Shown in pieces: positions 10,139 through 22,130 of a stretch of 64,000 nucleotides of DNA. The stretch comes from Rhizodiscina lignyota (taxonomy: Eukaryota; Ascomycota; Dothideomycetes; Aulographales; Rhizodiscinaceae). Below the pieces are notes generated by a model. It worked only from the letters and a program-made list of their open reading frames with translations. It searched no databases and was not told the origin of the DNA. The position numbers were made by a program, and so were the translations under genes. The stretch lies in NCBI GenBank assembly GCA_010015805.1, contig ML978130.1, forward strand, positions 1,116,001 through 1,180,000, read 5' to 3'. How positions within the stretch are numbered: the first letter of the stretch is position 1; each line of letters opens with the position of its first letter.

Positions 10139-12100
10139 GGCACCGACATCTGGTTTCCTTCTTCAAATCTTCCTGATCTTCGAGTTCAACGATAGCTGTT
10201 TAACGGCGTAGCGCCGTATGAAATGGCCACGAGGGCAACTTGCGGAGCAAGTGAACGAACGGAGACAATAGAGACTAAATTAGGCGGAGTTGATGGAACA
10301 TGCAACTGCCATAGCATGTAGACACCTCATTGCTCCAGGTATCTCTTTGGGTGAAGCTGAAGCAACATCTCAAGTGTAGCAGATGCGTCAGCGTATCGCG
10401 AAATCAGGCTGTGCATTGGCAGCATTTAGGTCTCGCGACACGGGTGGTCCATACGAAGGACCGGGATGAGATGAGTTCAGGGATTGAGAGCAGGGGTAGC
10501 ATTGCGGCTCAATCTCTTCGAAGAGGACATAGAAGTTGTCTGGAGAACGAAACAGCAGTGATGTAGAGCCTCTACAATCAACAAGAAGCAAATGGTTGCA
10601 GATGGTATGTTACTATGGCAAGCACTCCGAAGAAGGTAGAGCTAGGCTTCCAGGACAATCTCGATTCTTGTGAAGTGCAAAAGCTTCGGCGTTACGGCTT
10701 GCTCCGGCAGCCAAATACATATTATTTCGACCCCCATAATCTCTTTTCTTCAATCGCACTATCTCCACCCTTCTCTGGCTCTCAGTATCAGAGAGACATC
10801 GCAATACCATGCTAAACGTTTTCGAGTACGCCTATACATTCCACGTCTTGATCGCGAGATCCGATTTAGACTCTTGCGGTTGGATTATCCTAGTTGATCA
10901 TTCTACTTCTTCTCAGCTACTCCAAATGGCAAGATATCATGAGAGCAATGGGAATTCACTAAATTTCCATTCTGTTATTCTTCAATCTTCAGTTATCTTT
11001 TCGTGAGTACTGAAGTGTAGAAGAACGAACAAAGGTCCGAGGATGCTTAATATTCATATCACTTTCAAGTTCGAGTAATGGAGAGTCATGCTTATATATA
11101 AGCAAAAGTCTTGCAAATGCGCCCTTCTTCTCCTCAGGGCAATGTAGAGCTTTACAAGCATCGCTCCTCTCTATTCCGTATTCTGCAGTCCTCCACAGTT
11201 TGCAGTTCAGGAGCATGCTTATCCAAATGAAACCTTTTTCCCAGCGCGGTAAGGCAACCGACCCGCTCGTATCCTCCTACTAAGAGCCGCAAATGCCCAA
11301 AAAATTAAGCATTTCTCAGGCAGGGGCACAGGCCTGTACCCGGCTCCGGGTTCCTGCATACATAAGGTACGCTTACAGGTTAGATTCTGGGTTCCTGAGG
11401 TTGTCGTAATGGAGACAGAGTTTCTGATGCCAAGGCCGCGCAATCAACTCCATATCAAAGGGTTTCGAACGCGTCGAGATACCAAGACAGCCGCGCGTTT
11501 GGCCAAGCTGTGAGCCCAAGAGATTGGCGGGAAACGGAATCTCAGCGGGAGAGGATCAATCCGTGCGCGGCGCCGAGTTGCCAATGACGCTGCGTGGCTC
11601 GTGAATGTTTGCGAGTGGACAAATCGACCTGAGACGTGAATTGTCGGAGAACGAGCAGGAGAGAGGACCAGCCGCAACTCAGCCACAGGTATCGTGGCAT
11701 TTGGTTCAAGCGATTCCAATTGACCATACAGGTTCTGGCGGGCTGCATGCAGAGCAGAGTGGACAGGTTCGAGAGCAGGTTTGGAAAACGTACAAAGTGA
11801 AGTATCACGAGTTTCCATTTTCCCAATTCCACTCCGTTGTTGAGGGGGCCTTAAAACTCGATATTTACAGCGCAATCGAGTCCTCAACCAGTCCAGTAAA
11901 ACCGTTCTTGCCGTGCAGAAGAAAAAAAGAAGCCATTTACAAAGGGTATGATGCCCCTCCCAATCCCGACCTGCGTAGGGTTCTATGTACAAGATAGTTT
12001 AATTATGTGCTGCTCTCGTCAAGAGTCCAGAACTCAAAATGCGGAGCCAGAGCGCTGAATGGGAATATCATCCCAAATCAAATTCAATGAAGAAATAAGT
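10139..12100. other. Gene-poor stretch between two minus-strand genes
   Basis: The first few hundred bases should hold the glycosyltransferase promoter. A perfect palindromic TATA-like sequence (GCTTATATATAAGC, about 11090-11104) has no convincing gene beside it. Open frames here (up to 182 codons at 11444-11992, minus) have no recognisable domain and overlap each other on both strands. Confidence 0.45.
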
Positions 12101-13487
12101 TTATGCATCAGTTCTCTTGCTCACTGCTTGATCCGTCTGTTGCTTCGCCACCTGCTGTACCGCCTGGGTCTTCTTCATCTTACTTGACAGCTCCACCTTG
12201 GAATACCACGCCGCGCCTGCCAACGCAACCACCATGCCTGCACCGTTCAGTGGGCCAACCTTCACGTTGAACAAAACAATGCCAAGCAGAATAGTCAGAC
12301 ACTGCTTGATATTGCCGCATACGCTGATCGTCAGCGCGCCGGCGAGTTTGTTCGTCTGGAAGGAGGTGATGTTGAGGAGGAAGGCGAGAACGCCATTGCC
12401 AGCTAAGGCAAGGATTTGGGGTCGGGTGAGGTTGCCGTCGGCGTAGTACTGGAGGAAGGAAGAGAGCTCGCCGGTCGCGCCGGAGAAGAGGATCGATTGG
12501 AGGGCTGCGAGGGGGGACATGCGGAGGAGGATTTCGAGAGCGGGGAGGGCGAGAGAGCCGGTCATCAGGCGGTTTGTTATGACAGTCTGTATGAATCCGC
12601 TGTTTTAGCACAGCTTCACTCTGAACACGACATAGGCGCTTCCGCCATTTGAATCGGAGGGAAATTGCAGTGTGTAATATGAGTATAACGAACCTTGATG
12701 GCTGCCAAGACAACTCCGGCAAGAGTGAGAACGAAGCCAACATTTGTGAAATAATAATCGCCGTAAGTAGCAAGTCCCACGCCGAGGACAAGCGGAATCA
12801 TGGAGAGGTATGTAGCGGTAGAGTATGAACGCGCATAGAAAACGCGGAAGATGACGATCGTGAACAGCGGAACGGTGGATCGCATAATTTGATGGAAAGG
12901 TACTGAAACCAAGGCGCTGGAGAACGACAGGTTAGCTTGAACAGGATAAACGGAGTGCTTGGTGAAGCTTACAGCGAAACGTTCGACATGGCAATGTTGA
13001 TGGTGAAGAGGAAGGAAAATGCAACGAGAACCATGTTCTCATATGTGGAGAGTTTCGTCAATCGGAAGTAACCTCTTAACAGGAGGCCGTAGCAGCCCAG
13101 AGCCGCGGAAGCGGAATGCAGCGCAGTCAATAGCCATGGAAACGCGAACTTTTTGGTTGTCAGCGCCTTTCGAACTCATCCTTCACAGAATTTGTGGCCA
13201 CTCACCTTCCCGAGAACCGCTTTGTTGTAAATCGTCAAGGCCAAGTTGAAAAAGAAGTAAATTCCCAAGTAGAACAGCTTCGTGTTCGTTGAAACGCCCT
13301 GTTCATATTGGACGTCCTCCTTTGGCGCGGCCTGTGGTATCTGTGACTCAACGTCCTTTGGTCTTAGGTCTCTCTTCTCAGCCTCCTCCATGTTCTCCTC
13401 CTCGTCGGAGCCGACCCCGCTATCGTGCCACTGCTCTTTTCCAGCGAAGCTCTCCCTTCTCTCTCCAGGATGTTGTAGTGACGCCAT
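12101..13487 (-). CDS. Triose-phosphate/nucleotide-sugar transporter family (TPT/EamA) membrane protein
   Basis: Four exons: 13206-13487, 12973-13148, 12694-12916 and 12101-12586 (introns of 57, 56 and 107 bases). They close in frame to 388 residues, the usual size for the family. An acidic, charged N-tail of about 70 residues faces the cytosol. About ten hydrophobic segments follow, beginning LFYLGIYFFFNLALTIYNKAVLGK, the classic first helix of TPT proteins with its NKxV ending. HQIMRSTVPLFTIVIFRVFY and SVCGNIKQCLTILLGIVLF are further family signatures (the K-containing helix near the C-terminus). Relatives are Sly41-like proteins of the ER/Golgi carrying sugar phosphates or nucleotide sugars; substrate unknown. 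The intron after AAIK uses a GTTCGT donor. Confidence 0.85.
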
Positions 13488-15701
13488 TCGCAGTGCTGTA
13501 GCGTCGACGATGTCGAATTCGGCGAACGCGACTCAAAGTGGGCGCGGCGAGCGAGAATTAAGAGGGTGCGGAACGGTATTTAAGGAGGTCCCGAAAATTG
13601 AGGTATGCTTGGCTAATGAGACCATGTCGTCAGCACTGCTATTCGTATGTTTGTATTTGCTTGTCCATATGCGTCAAATGAAACGGGGGGTCGGCCACGC
13701 GCAAGCAGAGCCAGCGAGTATACGTAATCCCCTGAAAATTCCCACGCCGGCCCCAGGAATTTAGGCCAAGGAAGCGCCAAATGTCGCAAGTAGAAAACGT
13801 ACTTTGCAGAAACAAATTCGTCCACTGCCTCCCGGAACACGCTTATCCGAGATGGCGGTTATTTCAAGTCGAGCGGAAGCAAGAGAAACGAGTGTAAACG
13901 CCGAGCCTTGGTCGTTTTTCGTGCTGGATGCGGGAGTGGTACGCGTTTGCAGTGACGTTAACGTTGTCGACAGAGGGCGTCAGGACGGCGGGGAGAGAAA
14001 GATGTCTCCTACGGCAGCGAGGTGAGGTGGGAGGCGATAGGGCTAAATAGCGGTGCAGGAGCGCGCGATAGGGAGCGCGAAAGGAAATGGGGTGAGGATT
14101 ACTAGCAGGCGGGTGCAGTCGCGGCTGAGACGGGCATGGCGGCACATTGCAGGCAGCTGGGTGGAGGCATCAAGTCAAGAGTCGCGCGTGGGTAAGCAGT
14201 GCAGTGCATTTTCACCGACCGACAGACACAGTGCCACTGGCTTTCAAGGCCTTCGAGCTTGGCGCAGGAACGCCGGACCCAACGATATGCGAAATTGGAG
14301 CGGCTGGCCTGTTTTGGCCTCTTGGGACTTGCTCCTCTTGCAGCGCGTCTGCACGTCGGACGGCCATTCGCGCATGATTGGCGTTGATCACCCATCTTAT
14401 CCGATGACGGCATGGGCCTCCGAGCCACTTGAAAAGGCAGTCCTCTCACTGCCTTTGCAGGAGCTGTTGCATCGATACTTCTCGTGCGCCCATGCCACAA
14501 AGCCCATTGTCCGACGATGGAAGACGCGCCTCCATCATGGCAATTAGCAGCATCTCCTCATGACGCCCTTTCCGACCTAGTCCATCGTGCAAGTCCAGGC
14601 GAAATCCAGCTATCAGGACGTTATCACCGATAGAGCGTAGCGAGCCGCAAAGATGGGCCCAACTCAGGGGCTGCCGTCGCATTTTCGACGATCTGAAATG
14701 GATGGGATTGAGTTGGCTTATAGGGCGCGCCACCGCTATGCCAGTCTCAGCGCCGCGATTGTTCCAGAGTCCTTCCTTTTACGACAGCATATCAGACGAC
14801 TTCATTGGAGCACGTTTCTGTGGAGGATGCCCTTCTATCACGTCGCCTCCGGCTGCTGAGACGATGCTGGGGAACGCATTTCCATCGGAAAAGGCTCCGA
14901 CGATCGGTATTCGAAAGAGGCTCTCGACCGGAAATTGAATGTCGTGCAATGGAATGGACTATGTACCGGCTGCAAAATGGACGGCAAGTCTATGTATCCA
15001 ATCGAGAAATCACTATTTATTGGGAAGCGACAGTTGCGCAGCTAACCGCTTGCGGCACATCGTGATAGGAGGCAAAGGGGATCAATGCCCGTCGCTTCAC
15101 GCGCTGCCACGCTAAAATTAGGCTGACTGCTGAAGCTGCAGGGCAATGTGGTGTCCTGGAGCCCGGTCAAGCCACCACGCGCTCTAAATTGACCTCCGTG
15201 ATTGCAATCGTCTGCGTCTTGAACCTTCGTGGACGGCCGTAGTAAATAGGCCGGCGTGCCACAGTGGTGCGGCGCCTTCATATGTGGGCAGCGCTGCACG
15301 CTGCCAGGGGCACAGGCGCACTTAATTCCAGTTGTATTCCGTACCTGCACCAGCGTTAGCCCGAAGCTCCTGTCCAGCGTCAAGCCCGTCTTTTTGGCGG
15401 AGCCTCGAACCATCGCTAGCCTTTTCATCACCTCTTCCGTGCTGAGAAAAAATTGCAACTAACAAAGCTGCCGCAAGCGACCTTCACCTGGCCTTTCGTC
15501 TCGACGTCACACTGCTGCTGCCCTCGTGCGGTGACACGAAGCTGAGAGAGGCTCAGCCAGCTATAAATTTTTCTGCAGGGACCTGATTGCTGGGATTCTC
15601 GCTCAGGGACCGTTCACGGCCACCGATCACCAAATACAACTGCCCTCCGCGGAATCTCGTGAAGGCAGTGCCAGCCCTCAGTCGAGCCTTCTCGTGCCAC
15701 C
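13488..15701. other. Divergent intergenic region between the transporter and UDP-glucose dehydrogenase
   Basis: 2.2 kb, G+C richer than other gaps, shared upstream space of two outward-reading genes. Many overlapping frames (for example 14053-14547 plus) read through without recognisable protein features. It probably holds two promoters and long 5' leaders. No repeat or RNA gene was recognised. Confidence 0.5.
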
Positions 15702-17508
15702 ATGACGCTTCCAGTGCCCGCTGCGACAAACGGAACTTCTTCAGACCATAGCAGACCCGTCGCAACAAGGACAATCACCCCCGGCATCGAGCACGTCATG
15801 CGAACTTATGACCTCCTCAAGCTGCCTCACGGCAGAATCACCAAGATCTGCTGCATAGGCGCTGGCTATGTCGTGAGTACCCTCCTCTGCACGTCGCGAT
15901 AGAGTTTTGGGAGCCTTACTTGAGCAACCGCGTGATCAAACTTTATTTCCGCATCTCTTCGTCCCATCTCGAGAGCACCCCTGAAGCCTCACCGCATCCT
16001 CATACGCAACAGCGAAAAGGCCATATTTTCAGTGACTGACTGTAATATCTGTCTTCTAGGGTGGACCAACATGCGCCGTCACTGCCAACAAGAACCCTGA
16101 CGTTAGTGTAACCGTCGTCGACCTCAGCGAGTCCCGTATCGCAGCATGGAACTCCTCCACCCTCCCCATCTACGAGCCTGGCCTTTGGGAGCAGGTCCAA
16201 GGCGCACGCGACGGTGGTGCAGACCGCCCTCAGAACCTCTTCTTCTCTACAGATATTGATAAAGCGATCGACGAGGCCGAACTGATCTTCGTCTCCGTCA
16301 ACACCCCTACCAAGACCATGGGTGCTGGTGCAGGATTGGGGAGCGACACAAGTTACGTGGAAATGGCGATTCGAAAGATCGCTCAGGTCGCTACATCAGA
16401 CAAAATTGTTGTGGAGAAGAGCACGGTGCCAGTGCGCACGGCAGAGACGATGCGCGAGATTCTCAAGGCGATCGGAAAGCCAGGTGTCCATTTCGAGGTG
16501 CTGTCGAACCCCGAGTTCCTGGCTGAGGGCACCGCTATCCGCGATCTTCTCGCTCCCGACCGAATCCTCATTGGTTCTCTCCTGAATGACCACGGTCTCC
16601 AAGCCGCAGCCGCTCTCGCAGAAGTATACGCGCGCTGGGTGCCAAGAGAACGCATCATCACCATGAACCTATGGAGCTCCGAACTTGCCAAACTCGCCGC
16701 AAACGCCCTCCTAGCACAACGTATTTCCAGCATCAACGCTCTCAGCGCCGTATGCGAAGCAACAGGCGCCGACATTGACGAGATTGCCTTCGCCGTCGGC
16801 ACAGACAGCCGTATCGGCCCCAAGATGCTGAAAGCATCCGTCGGCTTCGGCGGCTCCTGCTTCAAGAAGGACGTCCTCTCCCTTGCCTACATCTCCGAGT
16901 GCCTGCACTTGCCCGAGGTCGCGGCCTACTGGCAGAGCGTCGTCGACATCAACGAGTACCAGAAGGACCGCTTCACCAAGCGCATCATCCGCTGCCTGTA
17001 CAACACCCTGAACAACAAGAAGGTCGCGGTGCTGGGCTTCTCTTACAAGAAGGATACGGGTGATACTCGTGAGTCGGCGGCTATCTCTATCATCGATGCC
17101 CTGGTTGCCGAGGGCGCGAAGATCAGCATCTACGACCCGCAGGTGCTGGAGAGCCAGATCTGGAGCGACATTGAGAAGTTCAAGGGCGCGAGGGGCGACG
17201 TGAAGCAGTACGTGACGGTGTGCAAGGATGTGTACAAGGCGTGTGAGGGCGCTCATGCCATCATCGTCCTGACTGAGTGGGACGAGTTCAGCAACAAGCA
17301 GATCGTGCCTGCAAAGGGAGGCGCAAATGGCGTTGCAAATGGCGAGAAGGAGAGGAAAAGGATGGACTGGCAAAGGGTCGCTGAGTCGATGGACCGCCCT
17401 TCGTTCGTCTTTGACGGCAGGAATATCGTGGATGCGGGCAAGTTAGAGGAGATGGGCTTCCGGGTCGAGTGCATCGGCAAGCCGGGCTCGGGTTGGTTCA
17501 AGGGCTGA
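15702..17508 (+). CDS. UDP-glucose 6-dehydrogenase
   Basis: Oxidises UDP-glucose to UDP-glucuronate with two NAD+, the entry to UDP-xylose/glucuronic acid glycans; cytosolic. Exon 15702-15872 plus 16060-17508 over a 187-base intron gives 539 residues. The intron cuts inside the Rossmann motif, which reads ICCIGAGYVGGPTCAVTA once spliced (about residues 48-65). Further marks: VVDLSESRIAAWNS, SVNTPTKTMG, VEKSTVPVRTAE, LSNPEFLAEGTA, and the catalytic-cysteine block GFGGSCFKKD (Cys about residue 324). The C-terminal UDP-binding domain begins VLGFSYKKDTGDTRES. A short Gly/Asn-rich loop (GGANGVANGEKERKR) inserted near residue 480 looks lineage-specific. The start has a strong Kozak context (CCACCATGA). 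Confidence 0.96.
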
Positions 17509-18490
17509 ATATGAGTTATGGAGATGATGAACGGACAGGAGATGAAGTATAATATATTTCGCTTTGGCTGGAGCCTCCCGCTCCTGTACAATTTTTCTTC
17601 AGTCTCTTGTATATCACATGGTTAGGGCTTCTTTTTGGGATCAAAGTATCTTTCTAGACGGGGTTTGCTTGTTAAAGCTCCGGCAGCGTCGGGATCTGGA
17701 TGGAGTGCACGTATATAGATTGTAGTGTCTCGCATTTGATTCATTGTTGGTTTGGATTTCCCTTTCCATTTCCTCGGCGGTTCTGTCTCGCTTGATGCCT
17801 CATGTCTCTCGTAAGATAGATTTCTGTTCATCGCAACCACCTCTCTCAGATGCGCGTCAGAAAAAAAAGAACCGCCTGTAAGTTCGTCGATAGTTCGTTC
17901 AGTGCATGTCAGAAAAAGAAAACCCTGTCCGCCCGCCCTCCAACGCCCATCCAATACGTGCCACAGGATAACATAGGCAAGTCCGTCCTCCCAAGTGTAC
18001 ACCAAACCACTGACGTCTCGACCTCCAAAGCTAGTTGTGGGTGTTGTGAAGGATGGAGTCCAGACCAAGATCGCGGATAGGGGCATTCGACAGGAACAAT
18101 AAATCAAGATGGTTTGATCACCCACGGAATACTTGCATTTCAATAACTTTTTGTAGCTGCAGTACAGTAGTCCCGAAGATGGATGCAACTTCGACGGGCT
18201 TGAAGCAATTATCGTGAGATATGGTTTCTCAACCTATCGCAAGACGAAATAGGCTTAGTCTAAATTTCCCTCGTGACATCGCCAGTCATCTAAGGTTTGC
18301 ATACATATCTCACTCACATCTTACTGACAAGATGCTGAATCTCGCAAATGCCATCCCTTTTCCATAATCTTAGCTGCTGTTGCAAATGCCATACCCAAAA
18401 AGACAATCCCCAACCTCATGACCTACCGAGCCATTCATCCGGCGGCCATGTCCTGGGCGACGTGAGCTGTGTTACAACATCGAATTCATC
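17509..18490. other. Intergenic, no gene recognised
   Basis: One kilobase after the dehydrogenase stop. A minus-strand frame of 188 codons (17622-18188) has no domain-like content. Nothing else seen. Confidence 0.5.
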
Positions 18491-19567
18491 GTGGACAGCC
18501 ATAGAACAATCAGCCGACTCTTAATATCGCCACCAGCATCCCCTCAAGAGTGTCTTTTATCTCGGCATATTAATCAACAGACGGAGAAAAAATATACCTC
18601 TCGTTTTCTTGCCCTCCCAGCGGAGCTGCGCCTTCACATATACAGTTACCTCCTCCCAGATATTCCGTGCCTCCCAGCAATTCGAAAGCCTGAAAGGTGC
18701 CAGGAGTACCATGGCCATAATTGGGGTTGGCCAATGAGGCAGGATGGTAGTAAATCCGACGTCTCAATCATGCGTGTGAGCAAGATGATAAACGCCGAAA
18801 CTACCGACATGCTCTACAAATCTGTTGCTTTTGGGATCCAGATCTCTCCTCTGCGGGTTTCGTTCCCATGTCAAGAAATTCCATGCTGGGACTACTTCAC
18901 CCTGTGCCAAAAATTGCCTGCTGCCGACTCAGAGCTCAGAAACGCAATCCACCGCTTCAGGAAATTGCGTATCACGATCATTGTAGACAATTGGGAACCA
19001 ATCCCACCATTATTTGAGCAAATTTCAATCTCAGGGCAGACTCCAGGAGGCCGCAGGCTCAAAGACAATATTAACTGGGTTGCTGGTCATCTCAAGGCCA
19101 TGGATTGTCACGCCTGTGCGTGTAACACGTTCGAAGATGTCACCATAATTCATCCCGTCAGCGGCGAGGTCAGGCCCCTCGAAGATACTTGGAGATGGCT
19201 TTTAAACCCTTTTAAAAGCCTGCGAAACGTTCGAAATGCTGCAGTATTCTGCGTTGCCTGCGTTGCCCACGGCTCTCGGAACTCCCAGCCAGGTTGGATC
19301 TCAGTACCGTCAATAGGCGAGGGACAGCGCGACCCGACACAAGAGGGCTGTCAGAATAAAAGCATGCATACGGAAGAAGCAATATCGGCCAATGCATGCC
19401 TTGCACACATTTTTGACGAGGTATGCTCCTCCATGTGCAGCAGTATAGGCAAGCTACAGCCAGCAAGGATCCAAATCTTATCACTCCGCTGTGCCTCTGA
19501 TGGAGAAAGTCTATTATATCTACACTTAGTGGTAAAGGGATATATGTGTATATCGGACAAGAAGTAG
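18491..19567 (+). CDS. F-box-like domain protein, 5' end unresolved
   Basis: Open frame of about 358 codons. Near its start it carries SRFLALPAELRLHIYSYLLPD, the usual fungal F-box-like helix (LPxELRxxIYxYLL), then a segment with SIMRVSKMINAETTDMLYKSVAFGI, the Leu/Tyr pattern that normally follows in the large ascomycete F-box-like family. The rest (RFRKLRITIIVD, FKSLRNVRNA) also matches that family's layout. The frame has no ATG upstream of the F-box; it opens at a GTG (18491) and the next in-frame stop upstream is at 18419. A first exon spliced from upstream (ATGs at 18418 or 18448 are in another frame) or a damaged start is implied. Role, if intact: substrate adaptor of an SCF-type ubiquitin ligase, substrate unknown. 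Confidence 0.6.
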   Translation: MDSHRTISRLLISPPASPQECLLSRHINQQTEKKYTSRFLALPAELRLHIYSYLLPDIPCLPAIRKPERCQEYHGHNWGWPMRQDGSKSDVSIMRVSKMINAETTDMLYKSVAFGIQISPLRVSFPCQEIPCWDYFTLCQKLPAADSELRNAIHRFRKLRITIIVDNWEPIPPLFEQISISGQTPGGRRLKDNINWVAGHLKAMDCHACACNTFEDVTIIHPVSGEVRPLEDTWRWLLNPFKSLRNVRNAAVFCVACVAHGSRNSQPGWISVPSIGEGQRDPTQEGCQNKSMHTEEAISANACLAHIFDEVCSSMCSSIGKLQPARIQILSLRCASDGESLLYLHLVVKGYMCISDKK

Positions 19568-20488
19568 TTTGCGCGGTCGTACACTGAGTTTTCCGGCAGC
19601 TAGCTCTGTTTCCTGAGCGGTATGGACTAAAGCAGTAACTCCCTGACTTTCTTGATATCCTCTCAAATTTGACCTAGGTCTCTATCGAGCCATTCATGTG
19701 GAGGAGTCCTCGCTTCTTGGAAAGATTTAATGGGATTCCGGACATATATCCAGAACGTCGCTCCGCTACCGACATTTGTCTCGACGCATGCCTGCTGAAG
19801 GAACGCGACACTGTACGAAGGTGCTCGCTGAAAGTCCAGTCCACTCAATCGACTCTGCGCGAAAGCGCTTTCGTCTGTAGTCCATGTGTTGTTTCCCGCA
19901 ACGCCATCTACACGACTGATGCACATGCTTGCTGTTATTAGACACATGATGTCATGGGTGAAGCATACTGCAGGCCGAAATGTTGGAGGAGCTGACTCTA
20001 AGAAGTTATTCGGGTCTTCGGCAATTAGTTGCTCTTTAGCCTTCTCGAATGTATCGTTGATACTCCATTTTGTCAAAGCCAATCTATGAGATACGGGGTG
20101 CGCCGCTCAAGCGCCACAGGCCTTGAATCCTGCCTGAAGTGATTGTGCTCTATCATGGCCCCAACCGGTCCTTCAATCATCTTATCAGTGCTCTCTTTGT
20201 ATGGCGTTATAATTGGTAAAGCGCTAATCCGTTTGTGGAAATAGGACCCTGGTCAGTTTAGTGGGATAGCAGTTCCCTAGCGCGACTATGAGCTGAATTT
20301 GCCTCCCCGGACTCCTCCACAATTCTAAACTTAAAAGCCCTGCAATCTTACACAGCAGCATATTTCGTCCACTTAAGTCAAGGATGCTTGAAAAGGAAAT
20401 GCTGTAACTGGTGCGAAGGCATGACATGCCTTTGCGCTGAATTTCCGACAACCAGCTCAGCGGTTTGCCAGAGCGGAGAATAGTCACC
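19568..20488. other. Intergenic with one weak open frame
   Basis: Between two plus-strand genes. Apart from the minus-strand frame listed separately at 19663-20082, nothing is recognised. The last 150 bases are likely the promoter of the next gene. Confidence 0.4.
19663..20082 (-). CDS. Hypothetical open frame, possibly an exon or remnant
   Basis: A 139-codon frame beginning at a TTG, so without its own ATG. Its composition is protein-like (TFEKAKEQLIAEDPNNF, SGATFWIYVRNP, EARTPPHEWLDRDLGQI) and not low-complexity. I recognise no family. It could be the 3' exon of an unannotated gene, a decayed copy, or a chance frame antisense to upstream sequence of the plus-strand regulator. Confidence 0.22.
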   Translation of the reverse strand: MALTKWSINDTFEKAKEQLIAEDPNNFLESAPPTFRPAVCFTHDIMCLITASMCISRVDGVAGNNTWTTDESAFAQSRLSGLDFQRAPSYSVAFLQQACVETNVGSGATFWIYVRNPIKSFQEARTPPHEWLDRDLGQI

Positions 20489-22130
20489 ATGGAGGAAGCA
20501 ACTTCGAGTAACCTCCTCTGGATAAACTCTTCACCGTCTAATGTACCTTTCGGCAGCTCCAGGCACAGAGGGGAAGTAATGCGAAAAGTGGCTCAGAGAC
20601 GGAGAAAAGACCCAAGCCGCCCTCACCCTAACAGCAGACAACTTCCAATCTTCATACAAGATGACAACGCGAATGAGCCAATGGAAAGACAAAAAGATGG
20701 GAAAGACGCCACTGAGGCTGGATTCTTCGACAAGGTTGGCCACGTCCAACCCGTGAGGCTCGACAACGACGTCGTCGAATTTGGCAGTTCTCGTTTACAC
20801 ACCGAAACCCTAACACACCCGCGGGAGTTTGGGCTTGCATACCCACCGATGCTTACCAAGTGCAATGTGGAGCTTTTGGACTTGTCTTTCCTGGCTTCCC
20901 TCGAAGTTGGCCGATACACGGGTCAAAAGCTCCTTGAGAACAGAGAGAACTTGTCACATTTTTTGAGGGCAAAGAACTGGTCATACTTACCTTTCGTAGC
21001 CGGCTATCTTAATCAGAGTGCTCTCGTCCGCAGTGCCACAGACTGCGTCGTTGCTCAAGTGAGATCCCTGCTTACTCCCAATGAGCCTAAATGGGGGTCT
21101 ATAGCACTCTCGTCTTACTCCAAGGCGCTTTCAAAGCTGCAGGCGGAGATCGACCGCAACACTCAGAGTCCCACAACCGAAATTCTCTGCGCCACACAAG
21201 TTTTGGGCCTCTACGAAGTAAGACCCACCTGATACCTGTGCGGGCTGCTCTTGACACTCATGGAAATAGATGCTCAATCCCAGCCGAGAAAATGCATGGA
21301 TAAATCACGCCGCAGGCGCGGCTTGTATCATACGACTACGCGGTCCGGAAAGTTACAGCTCTGAATTCGAAAAGAGCCTTTTCATGAGCCACGTAGGGCC
21401 AATAGTGAGTCCATCGCCCACAGCCCTCGAATTCTGTGTGGGACGGCTCGTTTTAACTTTAAGCTAGATCACCGAATCGGTGCTGAACAACCAGGCCTGT
21501 TTTCTTGACCAGCCAGCCTGGAAAGCAGTCCTCCGATCAGTCATCACAGATAGTCCCCTCATACCCGAAAGAAACGCCCTGGTCATTTCTTTGCTCAGCA
21601 TTTTGACATCAATCCCTGGAATTTTCAGGGACTTTACGGAGGCGCTTTGCCATGACCCCGACTCACCGCGCGCGGTTATGAAAAAGCTAATGTCCCGGGC
21701 TCAAAACCTCCAGCTGGCACTGCAAAACTGGCACTCCAGAAATATGAGGCCCGATGGAAACCCAGTGAATGCACCGATATTCTGTGAGGGATTCTCCAAG
21801 ATTCAAGTATTGTTTTCCATCTGTTCAATGTACTCCAATCGCCTCAATACCTGCATCTTCTGGGCAGGAACACCCGGCATTGAGGAACTAGAAGAGGAGT
21901 CTCAACGCCTTGCGAACTACATAGTCTCTTTGTATAAGGAAGAAGCATGCTCGAGCCTTCAAAACTCGGTGATCCTGGCGCACAAGCTATATATTGCGGA
22001 GGCAATCATCGAATCTGCCGATGACTGGGGCAAACAGTTGAAGCTGGGCAGCGCTGGCAGTCAGCTTTTCAAAATGCCGAAAGAATCGTTCAAAAACTGG
22101 TGTTGCCTCTTTGGGCGTAAGACTTCGTAG
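20489..22130 (+). CDS. Fungal-specific transcription-factor-domain protein lacking a Zn2Cys6 cluster
   Basis: Exons 20489-21217, 21270-21404 and 21468-22130 (introns 52 and 63 bases) give 508 residues. The ATG at 20489 sits in CACCATGG. The N-terminus is basic (HRGEVMRKVAQRRRKDPSRPHPNSRQ) but has no cysteine cluster. The body (FLRAKNWSYLPFVAGYL, ALSKLQAEIDR, ATQVLGLYEMLNPSRENAWINHAAGA, LRGPESYSSEFEKSLFM, then FLDQPAWKAVL) follows the DUF3468-type fungal transcription factor domain found in many short regulators; the HxxGAxxIxxLRGP stretch is typical. Such proteins often lie next to accessory genes and may have lost, or never had, direct DNA binding. Target unknown. Confidence 0.75.

Noticed and set aside
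11090-11104. Palindromic TATA (GCTTATATATAAGC)
   Set aside because: Noted as a sequence, but no supported gene start lies within a promoter distance on either strand.
11444-11992. 182-codon minus-strand frame in the gap before the TPT-family gene
   Set aside because: Overlaps other open frames on both strands, no domain, no splice partner and no promoter-like start.
13282-13764. 160-codon plus-strand frame over the first exon of the TPT-family gene
   Set aside because: Antisense to a convincing exon; Ser/Cys-rich text without pattern.
14053-14547. 164-codon plus-strand frame upstream of UDP-glucose dehydrogenase
   Set aside because: Start is not ATG, overlaps an equally long minus frame, and G+C-rich sequence produces such frames by chance.
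16383-17373. Two minus-strand frames (160 and 220 codons) inside UDP-glucose dehydrogenase
   Set aside because: Codon-bias shadows of a very well conserved plus-strand enzyme.
17622-18188. 188-codon minus-strand frame after the dehydrogenase
   Set aside because: Mixed, non-conserved-looking text with Cys/Trp clusters, no domain and no good ATG context.
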